Below, in pieces: positions 55,774 through 64,000 of a stretch of DNA of 64,000 nucleotides. The position numbers and the translations under genes were made by a program. Source of the stretch: Arthrobacter crystallopoietes (GTDB taxonomy: Bacteria > Actinomycetota > Actinomycetes > Actinomycetales > Micrococcaceae). Position 1 is the first letter of the stretch; the number at the start of each line of letters is the position of its first letter. Location of the stretch: contig NZ_CP072014.1 of the NCBI RefSeq assembly GCF_017603825.1, positions 2,170,001-2,234,000 on the forward strand, read 5' to 3'. The notes beneath the pieces were generated by a model, which saw only the letters and a list, made by a program, of their open reading frames with translations, was not told the DNA's origin and made no database searches.

Positions 55774-57111
55774 CTATCCCACTCGCTCTTTACGGCCCAG
55801 AATGCCTTGGGGCCTAAACAGGAGTACGACGATCATGATCAAGAGGGCGCCTACGTACTTCAGGTCGGCTTCCAGCCAGAGGGTGGACAGCTCAACAAAA
55901 AGGCCCACGAGCACGGAACCCAGCAGGGCGCCGAAAATGGTCCCCAGACCACCGAGAACGACGCCGGCGAAGATCAGCAGGAGGATCTGCTGCCCCATAT
56001 TGAACGTCACACCCGGGCGGTAGTAGGCCCAGAGGATGCCGCCGAGAGCAGCCAGCACGCCGCCGGCGGTCCAGACAATCCGGATGACGCGGTCCACATC
56101 GATGCCCGACGCCGCTGCGAGAGCGGGGTTGTCGGAAACGGCCCGCGTGGCCTTTCCGAGACGGGTCTTGAGCAGCAGCAGACCAATGGCGATGATGACG
56201 ATGGCGCTGACCACCAGGGACGTCAGCGTGTTGCGGCTGATGGAAATGGAGCCGAATTCGAGAATGGGGCTGTTGGCACCGGGCAGCTGCTGGGTTGCAC
56301 CGCCGAAGAAGAACTGGATGACGTAGCGGCTGGCGAGAGCGAGGCCGATGCTGACGATCATCATCGGGATAAGACCCGAACCACGGCGCCGCAGCGGCTT
56401 CCACAGCCACGCATCCTGCGTGTAGCCGAAGACGGCTCCGCCGACGATCGCCAGAGCTATCGCGAGCCAGACAGGCAGGCCCGCGGCGTTGAAGCCGAAA
56501 ACGAGCACGGCTCCGAGGGTCACCATCTCGCCGTGGGCGAAGTTCGTCAGGCCGGTGGTGCCGAAGATCAGGTTCAGGCCAACGGCGGCGAGGGCCAGGA
56601 GGAGGCCGAAGCTCAGCCCCGCGATCAGGCGTTCCACCAGCTGTTCTCCGAAACTGGCGCCTTGGAAGACAATGCCTTCGCCGAGCGGGAAGATCGCTGC
56701 CGCGTTGGAGGTGTTGGTGAACGTTACTTCGCGCGGATTGGGCGTTCCTTCCGCAAGCTCCACGCCCTCGGGGAAGGTGGAGACATCCACTTCCACTTGA
56801 TACGTGCCCCGCTCCGGAACCCCGATGGACCAGGAACCGTTCTCTCCGGTGACGGCTTCCCCCGTGAATCCTTCACCAGTGGCGGTGATTCTGACGCCAG
56901 GGACCGGGCCTTCGGCGTTGCGCAGAACACCGCTGATGGTATCCCGGAACGGTTCGGCCGGAGCACTTGTCGTTGTATCCGGCGCCGGCGCGGGCGCGGG
57001 CGCAGTAGTGGCAGCCAGCGAGGGTGAGGCGATGAACAGCATTGCCGCCGTCATGGCCAGAATTGCGAGTAACTTCCCCCAGAGCCGAGCGAGCTTCGGC
57101 ATAGTTCTCAA
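55774..57111 (-). CDS. livH: Branched-chain amino acid type ABC permease (LivH) with an exported N-terminal domain
   Basis: About 445 residues, against roughly 300 for normal LivH. It begins with a cleavable-looking signal peptide (about 1-34) and an Ala/Pro/Thr linker. A small beta domain resembling the carboxypeptidase-regulatory/Cna-B fold follows at about 50-140 (TISGVLRNAEGPVPGVRITA, then GSWSIGVPERGTYQVEVDV). The permease starts at LIAGLSFGLLLALAAVGLNL and includes FGTTGLTNFAHGEMVTLGA. The TTG at 57111 is used because GGAGG stands 8 nt upstream; GTG 57126 and ATG 57102 are alternatives. It is the first gene of the operon. Confidence 0.88.
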   Translation of the reverse strand: MRTMPKLARLWGKLLAILAMTAAMLFIASPSLAATTAPAPAPAPDTTTSAPAEPFRDTISGVLRNAEGPVPGVRITATGEGFTGEAVTGENGSWSIGVPERGTYQVEVDVSTFPEGVELAEGTPNPREVTFTNTSNAAAIFPLGEGIVFQGASFGEQLVERLIAGLSFGLLLALAAVGLNLIFGTTGLTNFAHGEMVTLGAVLVFGFNAAGLPVWLAIALAIVGGAVFGYTQDAWLWKPLRRRGSGLIPMMIVSIGLALASRYVIQFFFGGATQQLPGANSPILEFGSISISRNTLTSLVVSAIVIIAIGLLLLKTRLGKATRAVSDNPALAAASGIDVDRVIRIVWTAGGVLAALGGILWAYYRPGVTFNMGQQILLLIFAGVVLGGLGTIFGALLGSVLVGLFVELSTLWLEADLKYVGALLIMIVVLLFRPQGILGRKERVG

Positions 57112-57173
57112 AATACAAACCTCCACAGTGTGGGGTGGCCTGACGTTTTCGGCGGCAGGCAGCTGACGTCGTC

Positions 57174-57208
57174 TGTGATCTCTATCACGGACGTGTCGTT
57201 TATGTTAC
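57174..57208 (-). promoter_or_regulatory. CRP-like and GlnR-like sites upstream of livH
   Basis: TGTGATCTCTATCACG (57174-57189) has the CRP/GlxR core GTGA-N6-TCAC. Next to it, GTAAC-ATAAAC-GACAC on the minus strand (57208-57193) fits a relaxed GlnR pattern (AC-n9-AC). Both lie 60-100 bp before the livH start. Confidence 0.4.
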
Positions 57209-57335
57209 TCGGGGAATCCGTTCAACATGTTGCGAAATGCTTGCTTTTCATCGCAATCGGATAACACTTGTGCAGGTTTGGTGAAACGGATCTGCCTGAA
57301 GGGCGTGGAGAAGGCCGGAGAATACGAACCTCAGG

Positions 57336-57692
57336 TCAGAGGTACAGCCCGGTGCGCTTGTCCTGCTCTTCCGGCTCGGCCACCGCATGGATATCACGCT
57401 CGCGCAGCAGCACGTAGTCCGTGGCGTTGACTTCCACCTCGGCCCGGTCCTCCGGATCGAAAAGCACCTTGTCGCCGACGCTGACCTGGCGCACGTGGGG
57501 ACCTGCGGCGACGACGGCGGCCCAGGCCAGACGCTTGCCCATGGCAGCGGTCGCCGGAATCACGATGCCGGATGAAGAACGGCGCTCGCTGCTGTCCTTG
57601 TCCAGCGCAACGAGAATGCGGTCATGGAGCATCCGCAGGGGCAGCTTGGTTGCGGCGGTGCGGCTGGAGGAGGAATCGGGGCGCGTGGTCAC
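57336..57692 (-). CDS. GroES-family (Cpn10) co-chaperonin-like protein
   Basis: A 118-residue Cpn10-fold protein with an 18-residue Ser/Thr/Arg-rich N-terminus. The Cpn10 blocks are LRMLHDRILVALDK, the mobile-loop equivalent SSERRSSSGIVIPATAAM, and VSVGDKVLFDPEDRAEVEV. It stands alone, without groEL, and its mobile loop is Ser-rich, so it need not serve GroEL. The GTG at 57692 lies 7 nt after TAGAAT on the minus strand, an exact leaderless layout. It is divergent from the BAX-inhibitor-like gene. Confidence 0.88.
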   Translation of the reverse strand: MTTRPDSSSSRTAATKLPLRMLHDRILVALDKDSSERRSSSGIVIPATAAMGKRLAWAAVVAAGPHVRQVSVGDKVLFDPEDRAEVEVNATDYVLLRERDIHAVAEPEEQDKRTGLYL

Positions 57693-57698
57693 CCCAGT

Positions 57699-57704
57699 AT
57701 TCTA
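57699..57704 (-). promoter_or_regulatory. -10 hexamer of the leaderless GroES-like transcript
   Basis: TAGAAT on the minus strand ends 6 nt before the GTG at 57692. No ribosome binding site lies between them. Confidence 0.6.
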
Positions 57705-57897
57705 GCCATGGTGCCAGCCTGCGCCGACCGCTGTTGCCGGGAATCACTGCAGGCCCGCGCCTACTTGGACGTCGATTCGGCACGCTGCAACGGACGATCG
57801 GGACATTATTCACCCAACGGGATAAATTTCGGACCTTCAAACGTTGTGATTGATAGGGTTTAGTCAGCTCGTACCCCCTAGATGGAGGACAACAACA

Positions 57898-58740
57898 ATG
57901 GCCATGGGTGGAAATCCGGTCTTCAACAATCCAAATGCGTTCCGCAGCCAGCCACAGCGCTCGGCGAACGCCGGCTCGGCCATGCTCGCGGGCCAGTCGC
58001 AGATGTCCAGCCAGCAGCTCAATGATCTGTACAACCAGCCGTCGGCAGGGCCCGCACAGACCGGCCGGATGACCTACGACGACGTCATCATGAAGACCAT
58101 GGCCTGCCTGGCTCTGGTCCTCGCCGGTGCAGCCGTGGGCTGGATGATTCCGGCCCTGATGATTCCGGGTATGCTCGTCGGCCTGGTGCTCGGCTTGGTC
58201 AACGCCTTCAAGAAGGAGCCGTCCAAGGCCCTGATCCTGGCGTATGCCGGAGCCGAAGGCGTGTTCGTCGGCGGCCTGTCCATGGTGCTCGACTCGATGT
58301 ACCCGGGCGTCGCACCTCAGGCAGTGCTCGGCACCGTCTGCGTGTTCGCCGTGACCCTGCTCCTCTTCAAGAGCGGCAAGGTGCGCGCGACGCCGAAGGC
58401 GATGAAGTTCTTCATGATCGCCATCATCGGCTACGCGGTGTTCTCCTTGGTCAACCTGGGCCTGCAGATGTTCGGTGTAATGGACACCCCGTGGGGCGTC
58501 CGCGGCATCGAAATCAACATCATGGGCATCGGCATTCCCCTCGGCGTGATCATCGGCCTGTTCGCCATCGGCCTGGCCGCGTTCTCGCTGATCATGGACT
58601 TCACCTCCATTGAGCAGGGCGTTCGTGCCGGTGTGGACCGCAAATACTCCTGGACCGCTGCGTTCGGCCTGACCGTGACGCTGATCTGGCTGTATGTGGA
58701 GATCCTGCGCCTGCTCGCGATCCTTCGCGGCACGGAGTAG
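57898..58740 (+). CDS. BAX inhibitor-1 / YccA family membrane protein
   Basis: A 280-residue protein with a polar N-terminus (about 1-60, rich in Gln, Asn and Ser) and about seven hydrophobic segments from MTYDDVIMKTMACLALVLAGAA onward. The family is a pH-sensitive calcium leak channel in the bacterial members studied; the physiological role here is unknown. The Asp residues of the C-terminal part (IMDFTSIEQG) match those that line the pore. The ATG at 57898 has GGAGGA upstream. A terminator with a GCAA loop follows. Confidence 0.92.
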   Translation: MAMGGNPVFNNPNAFRSQPQRSANAGSAMLAGQSQMSSQQLNDLYNQPSAGPAQTGRMTYDDVIMKTMACLALVLAGAAVGWMIPALMIPGMLVGLVLGLVNAFKKEPSKALILAYAGAEGVFVGGLSMVLDSMYPGVAPQAVLGTVCVFAVTLLLFKSGKVRATPKAMKFFMIAIIGYAVFSLVNLGLQMFGVMDTPWGVRGIEINIMGIGIPLGVIIGLFAIGLAAFSLIMDFTSIEQGVRAGVDRKYSWTAAFGLTVTLIWLYVEILRLLAILRGTE

Positions 58741-58766
58741 CCGCATTCCATAGTTTGAGTCCAGCG

Positions 58767-58790
58767 GGTCCCGGCAGCAATGCCGGGGCC
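58767..58790. terminator. Terminator between the BAX-inhibitor-like gene and galK
   Basis: GGTCCCGGCA pairs with TGCCGGGGCC (one G-U) around a GCAA tetraloop, with a T-rich tail (TGTTGTGTTT) on the plus strand. It sits between convergent genes. Confidence 0.8.
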
Positions 58791-58824
58791 TGTTGTGTTT
58801 AACGGGCGAATTGGCAGGCGGTGG

Positions 58825-60003
58825 TCAGGCCAACCGGCTGGCGCCGTCGGCCGGGGCAACCGGAAAGATATCGGGCTGCTTAAATCCAGCCATGCGGAAA
58901 GAACTGACGACGGCGGTGCTCACCTTTTCTGCCGCTTCTTCCGGCACCAGGGCAATGGCCGAGCCGCCGAACCCGCCTCCCGTCATCCGGGCGCCCAAGG
59001 CGCCGTGCTGGAGTGCAGTGTCGACGGCCAGATCCAGCTCGGCACAGGACACTTCGTAGTCATCGCGCAGGGAGACGTGGCTGGCTGTCAAGAGGCCACC
59101 GATTCCTGCGGGCCCGGATGTCGGGCCGGATGCATCACCCCGAGACATCAGCAGGTGGGCTGTCTGCTGCACTCGTTGGTTCTCCGTGACGACGTGCCGC
59201 ACGCGGCGGAACGTTGTTTCGTCCAACCGGCCTCGTGCCTCCGAAAGCATTCCTTCCTCCACATCCCGCAGGGAGTCCACGCCCAAAGCCTCCACAGCCC
59301 GGGCACAGTCGGCGCGCCGTGCGGAATATCCGCCGCTTGAGTGCGAGTGCGAGACCTTCGTGTCGACCACCAGGAGCTGCAACCCCGCCGCGCGCAGCGG
59401 CAGGGGGACCGGCTGCGTTGCCAGGCTGCGGCAGTCAAGGAGCAGTGCATGGTCGCCGCGGCCCAAGAGGGACGCCGTCTGGTCGAGAATGCCGGTCGGT
59501 GCGCCGGCCATCTCGTTCTCGGCCTGCCGGCAGATTTGGACCAGCTCCGGCGGTTCGAAGCCGGCTCCCAACAGGTCGTTGAGGGCAACGGCCACGGAAC
59601 ATTCCAGCGCAGCCGAGGAAGAGAGCCCGGCCCCGATGGGAACGTCGGACTCCAGTTGCAGCTCTAGGCCGGGAATTTCCACTCCGCGTTGGGCGAACGC
59701 CCACACGACGCCGAGCGGATAGGCAGCCCAACCCGCCACGGCGCCAGGTGCGATGTCAGCGGCAGCCAACGTCACGTCGTCGTACCCGGTATTTAGGGCG
59801 GTGGCGCGGACGGTTGAATCCCTCCGCCGGGAAACCGCGGCGAGGGTGGAGCGGTCGATGGCCAGCGGAAGGGCGAAGCCAAGGTTGTAGTCGGTGTGCT
59901 CGCCGATGAGATTGACGCGGCCCGGGGCGGCCCAGATGCCGTCTGGAGCGTGGCCGAAGTGTTGGGCGAAGGCGTCGGCGGCTGCGGTTGTCCGGCCGGT
60001 CAT
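58825..60003 (-). CDS. galK: Galactokinase
   Basis: A 392-residue GHMP kinase that phosphorylates galactose at C1 (Leloir pathway). The galactokinase signature is GRVNLIGEHTDYNLGFALP, the ATP loop PIGAGLSSSAALECSVAVAL, and the third motif GGGFGGSAIALV. The catalytic Asp is in GILDQTASLLG. The ATG at 60003 overlaps the galT stop by 4 nt. Substrate recognition residues (Glu, His and Asp of the signature) are kept, so it should be active on galactose. Confidence 0.96.
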   Translation of the reverse strand: MTGRTTAAADAFAQHFGHAPDGIWAAPGRVNLIGEHTDYNLGFALPLAIDRSTLAAVSRRRDSTVRATALNTGYDDVTLAAADIAPGAVAGWAAYPLGVVWAFAQRGVEIPGLELQLESDVPIGAGLSSSAALECSVAVALNDLLGAGFEPPELVQICRQAENEMAGAPTGILDQTASLLGRGDHALLLDCRSLATQPVPLPLRAAGLQLLVVDTKVSHSHSSGGYSARRADCARAVEALGVDSLRDVEEGMLSEARGRLDETTFRRVRHVVTENQRVQQTAHLLMSRGDASGPTSGPAGIGGLLTASHVSLRDDYEVSCAELDLAVDTALQHGALGARMTGGGFGGSAIALVPEEAAEKVSTAVVSSFRMAGFKQPDIFPVAPADGASRLA

Positions 60004-61109
60004 GCCGTGTCCGCCGCCCGAAGCCGCGCGGCGGTGTCCTCGGGCGCCGTGTCATTGATGAAGGCGCCCATGGCGGCTTCCGAGCCGGCAAGGTACTTGA
60101 GCTTGTCCTCGGCTCGGCGCGGGGAGGTCAGCTGCAGGTGGAGATGGCCGGAGGGTCGGAAGTCGTGAGCGACAGGTGCCTGGTGCCATGCGGCGATATA
60201 GGGAGTGGGGGAGTTGTAGAGATTGTCCAGTCGGCGCAGCAGTTGCGGGTAAAGTTCCGCGAGTTCGTCGCGTTCCTCCCCGGTCAGGGCGGCGAGGTCG
60301 GGGACTTGGCGGTGCGGAACGAGGTGTATTTCCAGCGGCCAACGGGCGGCGAAGGGAACGTAGGCGCTGAAGTGGTTACCCTCGACGATCATGCGCTCGC
60401 CGTCGGTCCGCTCGGCCGCCAGTGCCGAACTTGTCAAGGTTTCCAGGCCGCCGGAGCGAAGGTAATGCCGCCGGGCCAGCTTCGCCATGCCGGCGCTGCG
60501 CGGCGCTATGAACGGATAGGCATAGATCTGGCCGTGTGGGTGATGCAGCGTCACGCCGATCTCGGCTCCGCGGTTTTCGAAGCAGAAAACCTGCTGCACG
60601 CCGGTCATCGCGGACAGGGCCTCGGTGCGCTGCGCCCAGGCGTCCACCACCGTGCGCACCCGCTCGAACGGGAGCGAACCGAAGGAACCGACATGGTCTT
60701 CGGTAAAAGAGATGACTTCGCAGCGTCCGTACGCCGGGGCGCTGACGGCAGGGGCATCGTCGGGGGCGGGCAGGGCGCCGAGCCGCGGACCGAAGGACGG
60801 GAAGCGGTTTTCGAAGACCGCGACCTCGTAGCCTGACGGAATCTCCGTCTGCCGTACGCCGTCGGAGGGGCACAGCGGACATTCGTCCGCCGGCGGCAGG
60901 TGGGTGCGGTTCTGCCGGTGCGCGGCCACGGCCACCCACTCGCCGGTCAGCACATCGAAGCGCGCCTCGCCGGTCCCGCCGCCGCGCGGATCCAGCTGCC
61001 GGCCGTCGCTCGGGGCGGTGTCACGGCGCCGCTTGGCTGCGTCAGGGGCGCTGTCAAAATAGATCAGTTCCCGCCCGTCCGCGAGCCGCGTGGAAGTCAT
61101 GGTCGTCAT
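60000..61109 (-). CDS. galT: Galactose-1-phosphate uridylyltransferase
   Basis: A 369-residue HIT-superfamily enzyme that moves UMP from UDP-glucose to galactose-1-phosphate. The active-site motif is TLHHPHGQIYAYPF (His-Pro-His). A zinc-type Cys pair is in DECPLCPSDG, and AVFENRFPSF and NHFSAYVPFAARWPLEIHL are family blocks. The ATG at 61109 has CAGGAG upstream. It is the first gene of galT-galK and is divergent from the aldose epimerase gene, with 39 bp between them. Confidence 0.96.
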   Translation of the reverse strand: MTTMTSTRLADGRELIYFDSAPDAAKRRRDTAPSDGRQLDPRGGGTGEARFDVLTGEWVAVAAHRQNRTHLPPADECPLCPSDGVRQTEIPSGYEVAVFENRFPSFGPRLGALPAPDDAPAVSAPAYGRCEVISFTEDHVGSFGSLPFERVRTVVDAWAQRTEALSAMTGVQQVFCFENRGAEIGVTLHHPHGQIYAYPFIAPRSAGMAKLARRHYLRSGGLETLTSSALAAERTDGERMIVEGNHFSAYVPFAARWPLEIHLVPHRQVPDLAALTGEERDELAELYPQLLRRLDNLYNSPTPYIAAWHQAPVAHDFRPSGHLHLQLTSPRRAEDKLKYLAGSEAAMGAFINDTAPEDTAARLRAADTA

Positions 61110-61136
61110 GGCGGCTCCTGAGGATGCATTCTCCGG

Positions 61137-61142
61137 TACGTT
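61137..61142 (+). promoter_or_regulatory. -10 hexamer of the leaderless aldose epimerase transcript
   Basis: TACGTT ends 6 nt before the ATG at 61149. It lies in the 39-bp gap to galT, so the two promoters must overlap. Confidence 0.5.
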
Positions 61143-61148
61143 TTAGCT

Positions 61149-62084
61149 ATGAGCCACCCTACCTTTGCCACCGGAGAACAGTTCGAGATTGTCCGCGGAG
61201 ACTCACGCGCCGTCATTACGGAACTGGCCGCTTGCCTGCGGTTGTTCGAGAAGAACTCCGTGCAACTGACCGAGACTTTCGGCGACGACCAGATTCCGCC
61301 GGGAGCCGTAGGGATCCTGCTGGCGCCGTGGCCCAATCGGGTGGACAAAGCGGTCTGGACACTCAACGGCAAGGAACAACGGCTGGACATCACGGAACTC
61401 AAGCGCGGCCATGCCACCCACGGGCTGCTGCGGAACACCGGCTACCGCAAGGTGGAACACACCGAATCCGCCGTTTCGCTGGAGGCCGGGATCTTCCCGC
61501 AGCACGGCTATCCGTTCCACCTCACCCACCGCGTCCGCTACGAGCTGGATAACGACGGCGACCTGTTGGTCACGCAGTCACTGGTCAACCATTCGGAGGA
61601 GGCCGCACCCGTGGCCCTCGGCGCGCATCCCTACCTGCGGCTTGGTCAGGAAGATACCTCGGGCCTGACGCTGACGGTCCCCGGCGAGACGTACCTGATC
61701 ACGGACGAGACACTGATTCCCCGGGACAAAGCAGCCGCAGCAGAAGAGGTAGACCTGCGTGCCGGACGAGAGGTGGGTTCGCTGGACATGGACTGTGCCT
61801 ACACCGATCTGGTTCCCTCTGCCAGCGGCCGGGTGGAGAGCACCTTGAGTGCCCCGGACGGCAAATCCGTGACTTTGTGGCAGGACGAAACATTCCCCTA
61901 CACGCATGTGTTCGTGACAGACAAGTACCCGGGACGGGTGCAGGCGGTGGCCATTGAACCGATGACGGCGCCGGCGAATGCGCTCAACTCCGGGGATGGA
62001 CTCGTCTGGCTGGAGCCCGGCGCCGAATTCGGCGGCAGCTGGGGCATCAGTGCCAAGGTCGGTTCGACGAATGTCGGGGCGTGA
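61149..62084 (+). CDS. Aldose 1-epimerase family protein
   Basis: A 311-residue GalM-fold protein that interconverts alpha- and beta-anomers of aldoses. The substrate His lies in ATHGLLRNTGYRKV and ALGAHPYLRLGQ, and the base Glu in the C-terminal VWLEPGAEFGGSWGI. It stands divergent to galT-galK, so it may supply alpha-galactose to GalK. It belongs to the wider aldose-1-epimerase family, and other sugars or hexose-6-phosphates are possible. Start ATG at 61149 with a leaderless -10. Confidence 0.9.
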   Translation: MSHPTFATGEQFEIVRGDSRAVITELAACLRLFEKNSVQLTETFGDDQIPPGAVGILLAPWPNRVDKAVWTLNGKEQRLDITELKRGHATHGLLRNTGYRKVEHTESAVSLEAGIFPQHGYPFHLTHRVRYELDNDGDLLVTQSLVNHSEEAAPVALGAHPYLRLGQEDTSGLTLTVPGETYLITDETLIPRDKAAAAEEVDLRAGREVGSLDMDCAYTDLVPSASGRVESTLSAPDGKSVTLWQDETFPYTHVFVTDKYPGRVQAVAIEPMTAPANALNSGDGLVWLEPGAEFGGSWGISAKVGSTNVGA

Positions 62085-62103
62085 ATATGAAACTATTGAC
62101 ACT

Positions 62104-63510
62104 ATGACCCGGCCCTTCCCCGACAACCGTCCACCGGCCGCCGGTCCGCGCGCCGGAACCGGTGGTCCGCACCATGTCCGCGAGGACGTGCCGTACGCCC
62201 TGAGGATCAGTGCTGCCTGGGCCTGGCGGCTCGGATTGATCATAGTGGTGATCGGGGTGCTGATCTGGCTGCTCAGCTACATTTCGCTCATCATCATCCC
62301 GCTGATGGTCGCCGCGCTGCTGGCTGGCCTGCTCCAGCCCGTGGTCCGGTTCCTCCACAAGGCCAAGGTGCCCGGCGGCCTGGCCGTCGCCATCACGATC
62401 CTGGGCTTCCTGGGCCTGATGGGCGGGGCCTTGTCCCTGGTGGGGCGCCAACTGTTCTTCGGCTTCCGCGAACTGTGGGACCAGGCGCTTGAGGGTGTGC
62501 GTCAGATCCAGGGCTGGCTAACCGACGGTCCCTTGGCGCTGACATCGGCCCAGCTGAACGACTACATCAACGAACTGTTGGACCAACTGCAGGACAACAG
62601 CAGCGCCATCCTCTCCAGCGCCCTCTCCGTTGGCTCCACCGCCGGCCACCTTGTGACCGGTCTGCTGCTGGCAATTTTCGCGCTGATTTTCTTCCTGCTC
62701 GACGGCGAGCGGATCTGGATGTTCGTCGTCGGTCTGCTGCCCAAGCGGGCCCGCGCGGCAAGCAACGGTGCCGGCCGCAAGGGCTGGTACTCGCTGGTCC
62801 AGTACATCCGCGTCCAGGTGTTCGTGGCGTTCGTGGACGCCGTCGGCATTGGTGCCGGCGCAGCCATCATCGGCGTCCCGCTCGCGCTGCCGTTGAGCGT
62901 GCTGGTGTTCATCGGCTCCTTCATCCCGATTGTCGGTGCCCTGGTCACCGGCTTCGTGGCGGTGCTGTTGGCCCTTGTCGCCAACGGCTGGGTCAACGCG
63001 CTGATCATGCTGGCCATCGTGCTGGGCGTCCAGCAGTTGGAAAGCCACGTCCTCCAGCCACTGATCATGGGTAAAGCGGTATCCCTGCATCCGCTGGCCG
63101 TGGTGATCGCCGTTGCTGGCGGCACCATGGTGGCGGGCATTCCCGGTGCGCTGTTCGCCGTTCCGCTGCTAGCCATCGTCAACACGGTGGTGAAGTACAT
63201 AGCCGGCCGGGACTGGGAACATGACATCGCAGTCGGCGGGCAGCAGCGGCGCACTGAACCGCTGGCCGAGCCACCGGGCACGAAAGGCGCACGCGGGGCC
63301 GGAGGGTCTGCGCCGGACAGCGATGACGGATCCGGGGACACCGCGAAGAACGACGCCGGGGCCACCGCAAAGCAGGGCACCGCGGTGAAACCTGATGCCA
63401 GGGACGGGGCTGCGGAGGGCGCCGTCGTCGAAAATACAAAGCCCGAAAAGACTGATATTGGGGAACCGGGCGGTAATGCCCCGGAGGATAGGAACGAACT
63501 GCGGAAATGA
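62104..63510 (+). CDS. AI-2E family transporter
   Basis: A 468-residue membrane protein of the AI-2 exporter (TqsA/YdiK) superfamily. About eight hydrophobic segments run from LGLIIVVIGVLIWLLSYISL to PGALFAVPLLAIVNTVVKYI. The conserved block SFIPIVGALVTGFVAVLLAL and LESHVLQPLIMGKAVSLHPL is typical. A 100-residue acidic, Gly/Asp/Ala-rich cytoplasmic tail is added. Some members are Na+/H+ antiporters, so AI-2 export should not be assumed. The ATG at 62104 is used; the stop overlaps the next start. Confidence 0.9.
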   Translation: MTRPFPDNRPPAAGPRAGTGGPHHVREDVPYALRISAAWAWRLGLIIVVIGVLIWLLSYISLIIIPLMVAALLAGLLQPVVRFLHKAKVPGGLAVAITILGFLGLMGGALSLVGRQLFFGFRELWDQALEGVRQIQGWLTDGPLALTSAQLNDYINELLDQLQDNSSAILSSALSVGSTAGHLVTGLLLAIFALIFFLLDGERIWMFVVGLLPKRARAASNGAGRKGWYSLVQYIRVQVFVAFVDAVGIGAGAAIIGVPLALPLSVLVFIGSFIPIVGALVTGFVAVLLALVANGWVNALIMLAIVLGVQQLESHVLQPLIMGKAVSLHPLAVVIAVAGGTMVAGIPGALFAVPLLAIVNTVVKYIAGRDWEHDIAVGGQQRRTEPLAEPPGTKGARGAGGSAPDSDDGSGDTAKNDAGATAKQGTAVKPDARDGAAEGAVVENTKPEKTDIGEPGGNAPEDRNELRK

Positions 63511-64000
63511 TAGATCTCAAAGCACTTCCCGTGACCGTTGACGACATCATGGATGCCGCCGAATTGCTCGACGGCGTGATCGAGCTGACCCCGGTGGAAC
63601 AGTCGCGCGCGCTGGGCCGGATGACCGGATCCGACGTCTACTTCAAGTGCGAGAATCTGCAGCGCGCGGGTTCGTTCAAGGTCCGCGGTGCGTATGTGCG
63701 CATGGCCCGCCTGAACGAAGAGGAGCGGGCGCGCGGCGTGGTTGCGGCGTCCGCGGGAAACCACGCCCAGGGCGTCGCCGTGGCTGCGGCCAGGCTTGGC
63801 ATCAAGGCCCGGATTTTCATGCCCATGGGCGTCGCCCTGCCCAAGCTGGCAGCCACCCGCGGCCACGGTGCGGAAGTTGTCCTGCACGGCCACAATGTTG
63901 ACGAAGCCCTGGCCGAGGCCCAGCGTTACGCTGATGAAACCGGCGCCGTCTTCGTCCACCCCTTCGACAACACTGACATCATCGCCGGGCAGGGGACCGT
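63507..64000 (+). CDS. ilvA: Threonine dehydratase, 5' part (runs off the window)
   Basis: The first 164 codons of a PLP enzyme of the threonine ammonia-lyase family (threonine to 2-oxobutyrate and ammonia). The PLP lysine is in CENLQRAGSFKVRGAYVRM, and the Ser/Gly-rich phosphate region includes ASAGNHAQGVAVAAAR. The ATG at 63507 overlaps the AI-2E stop by 4 nt. It could be the biosynthetic IlvA or the short TdcB type. The C-terminal regulatory part that would decide lies outside the window. Confidence 0.9.
   Translation, partial: MIDLKALPVTVDDIMDAAELLDGVIELTPVEQSRALGRMTGSDVYFKCENLQRAGSFKVRGAYVRMARLNEEERARGVVAASAGNHAQGVAVAAARLGIKARIFMPMGVALPKLAATRGHGAEVVLHGHNVDEALAEAQRYADETGAVFVHPFDNTDIIAGQGT

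Overview
The window is high-GC DNA on which genes cover most bases, with many ATGA overlaps and GTG or TTG starts. Gene content and order point to an actinobacterium of the Micrococcaceae (Arthrobacter-like). Supporting signs are the enolase / FtsB-like / DUF501 / Ppx-GppA block, the sdhCDAB, cdd, deoA and add set, DUF222-HNH and DUF6153 genes, and many genes whose -10 hexamer lies 6-7 nt before the start codon (leaderless transcripts). The genus is inferred; no rRNA is present.

Layout. 1-2.8 kb: DUF305 lipoprotein, DUF6153 membrane protein and a flavin monooxygenase, all on the minus strand. 2.8-5.5 kb: a ZTP-type riboswitch in front of glyA-folD. 5.7-8.0 kb: two-component system and SHOCT protein. 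8.1-14.6 kb: a catabolic-looking island with an MHS transporter, a cytochrome P450 with its own [2Fe-2S] ferredoxin and ferredoxin reductase, and two LysR regulators. 14.6-17.4 kb: ABC exporter. 17.5-23.1 kb: VOC protein, unknown membrane protein, exonuclease III, trpS, 2'-5' RNA ligase-like protein, YihY protein, hydrolase. 23.2-26.8 kb: sdhCDAB. 27.1-29.6 kb: manC and an M20 amidohydrolase. 29.8-39.4 kb: BMP-type nucleoside ABC importer, cytidine deaminase, thymidine phosphorylase, DedA protein and adenosine deaminase, together an uptake and salvage unit. 39.4-45.8 kb: mazG, eno, FtsB-like, DUF501, ppx, mycosin-like protease. 45.8-48.1 kb: ndh with a Rex/CRP-like operator, a GNAT protein and a short tRNA with UAA anticodon. 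48.3-57.1 kb: branched-chain-amino-acid-type ABC system (binding protein on plus, livHMGF on minus) flanking a DUF222-HNH gene broken by an IS3-family element. 57.3-64 kb: GroES-like protein, BAX inhibitor-1 family protein, galT-galK with a divergent aldose epimerase, AI-2E transporter, and the 5' part of a threonine dehydratase gene that runs off the window.

I found no convincing wholly new system. The points most worth a second look are the P450 with an atypical I-helix in an uncharacterised regulon, the class I tRNA with a UAA anticodon, the LivH permease fused to an exported Cna-B-like domain, the ZTP riboswitch, the redox operator at ndh, the IS-split DUF222-HNH gene, and the set of leaderless promoters, which changes several start-codon calls.
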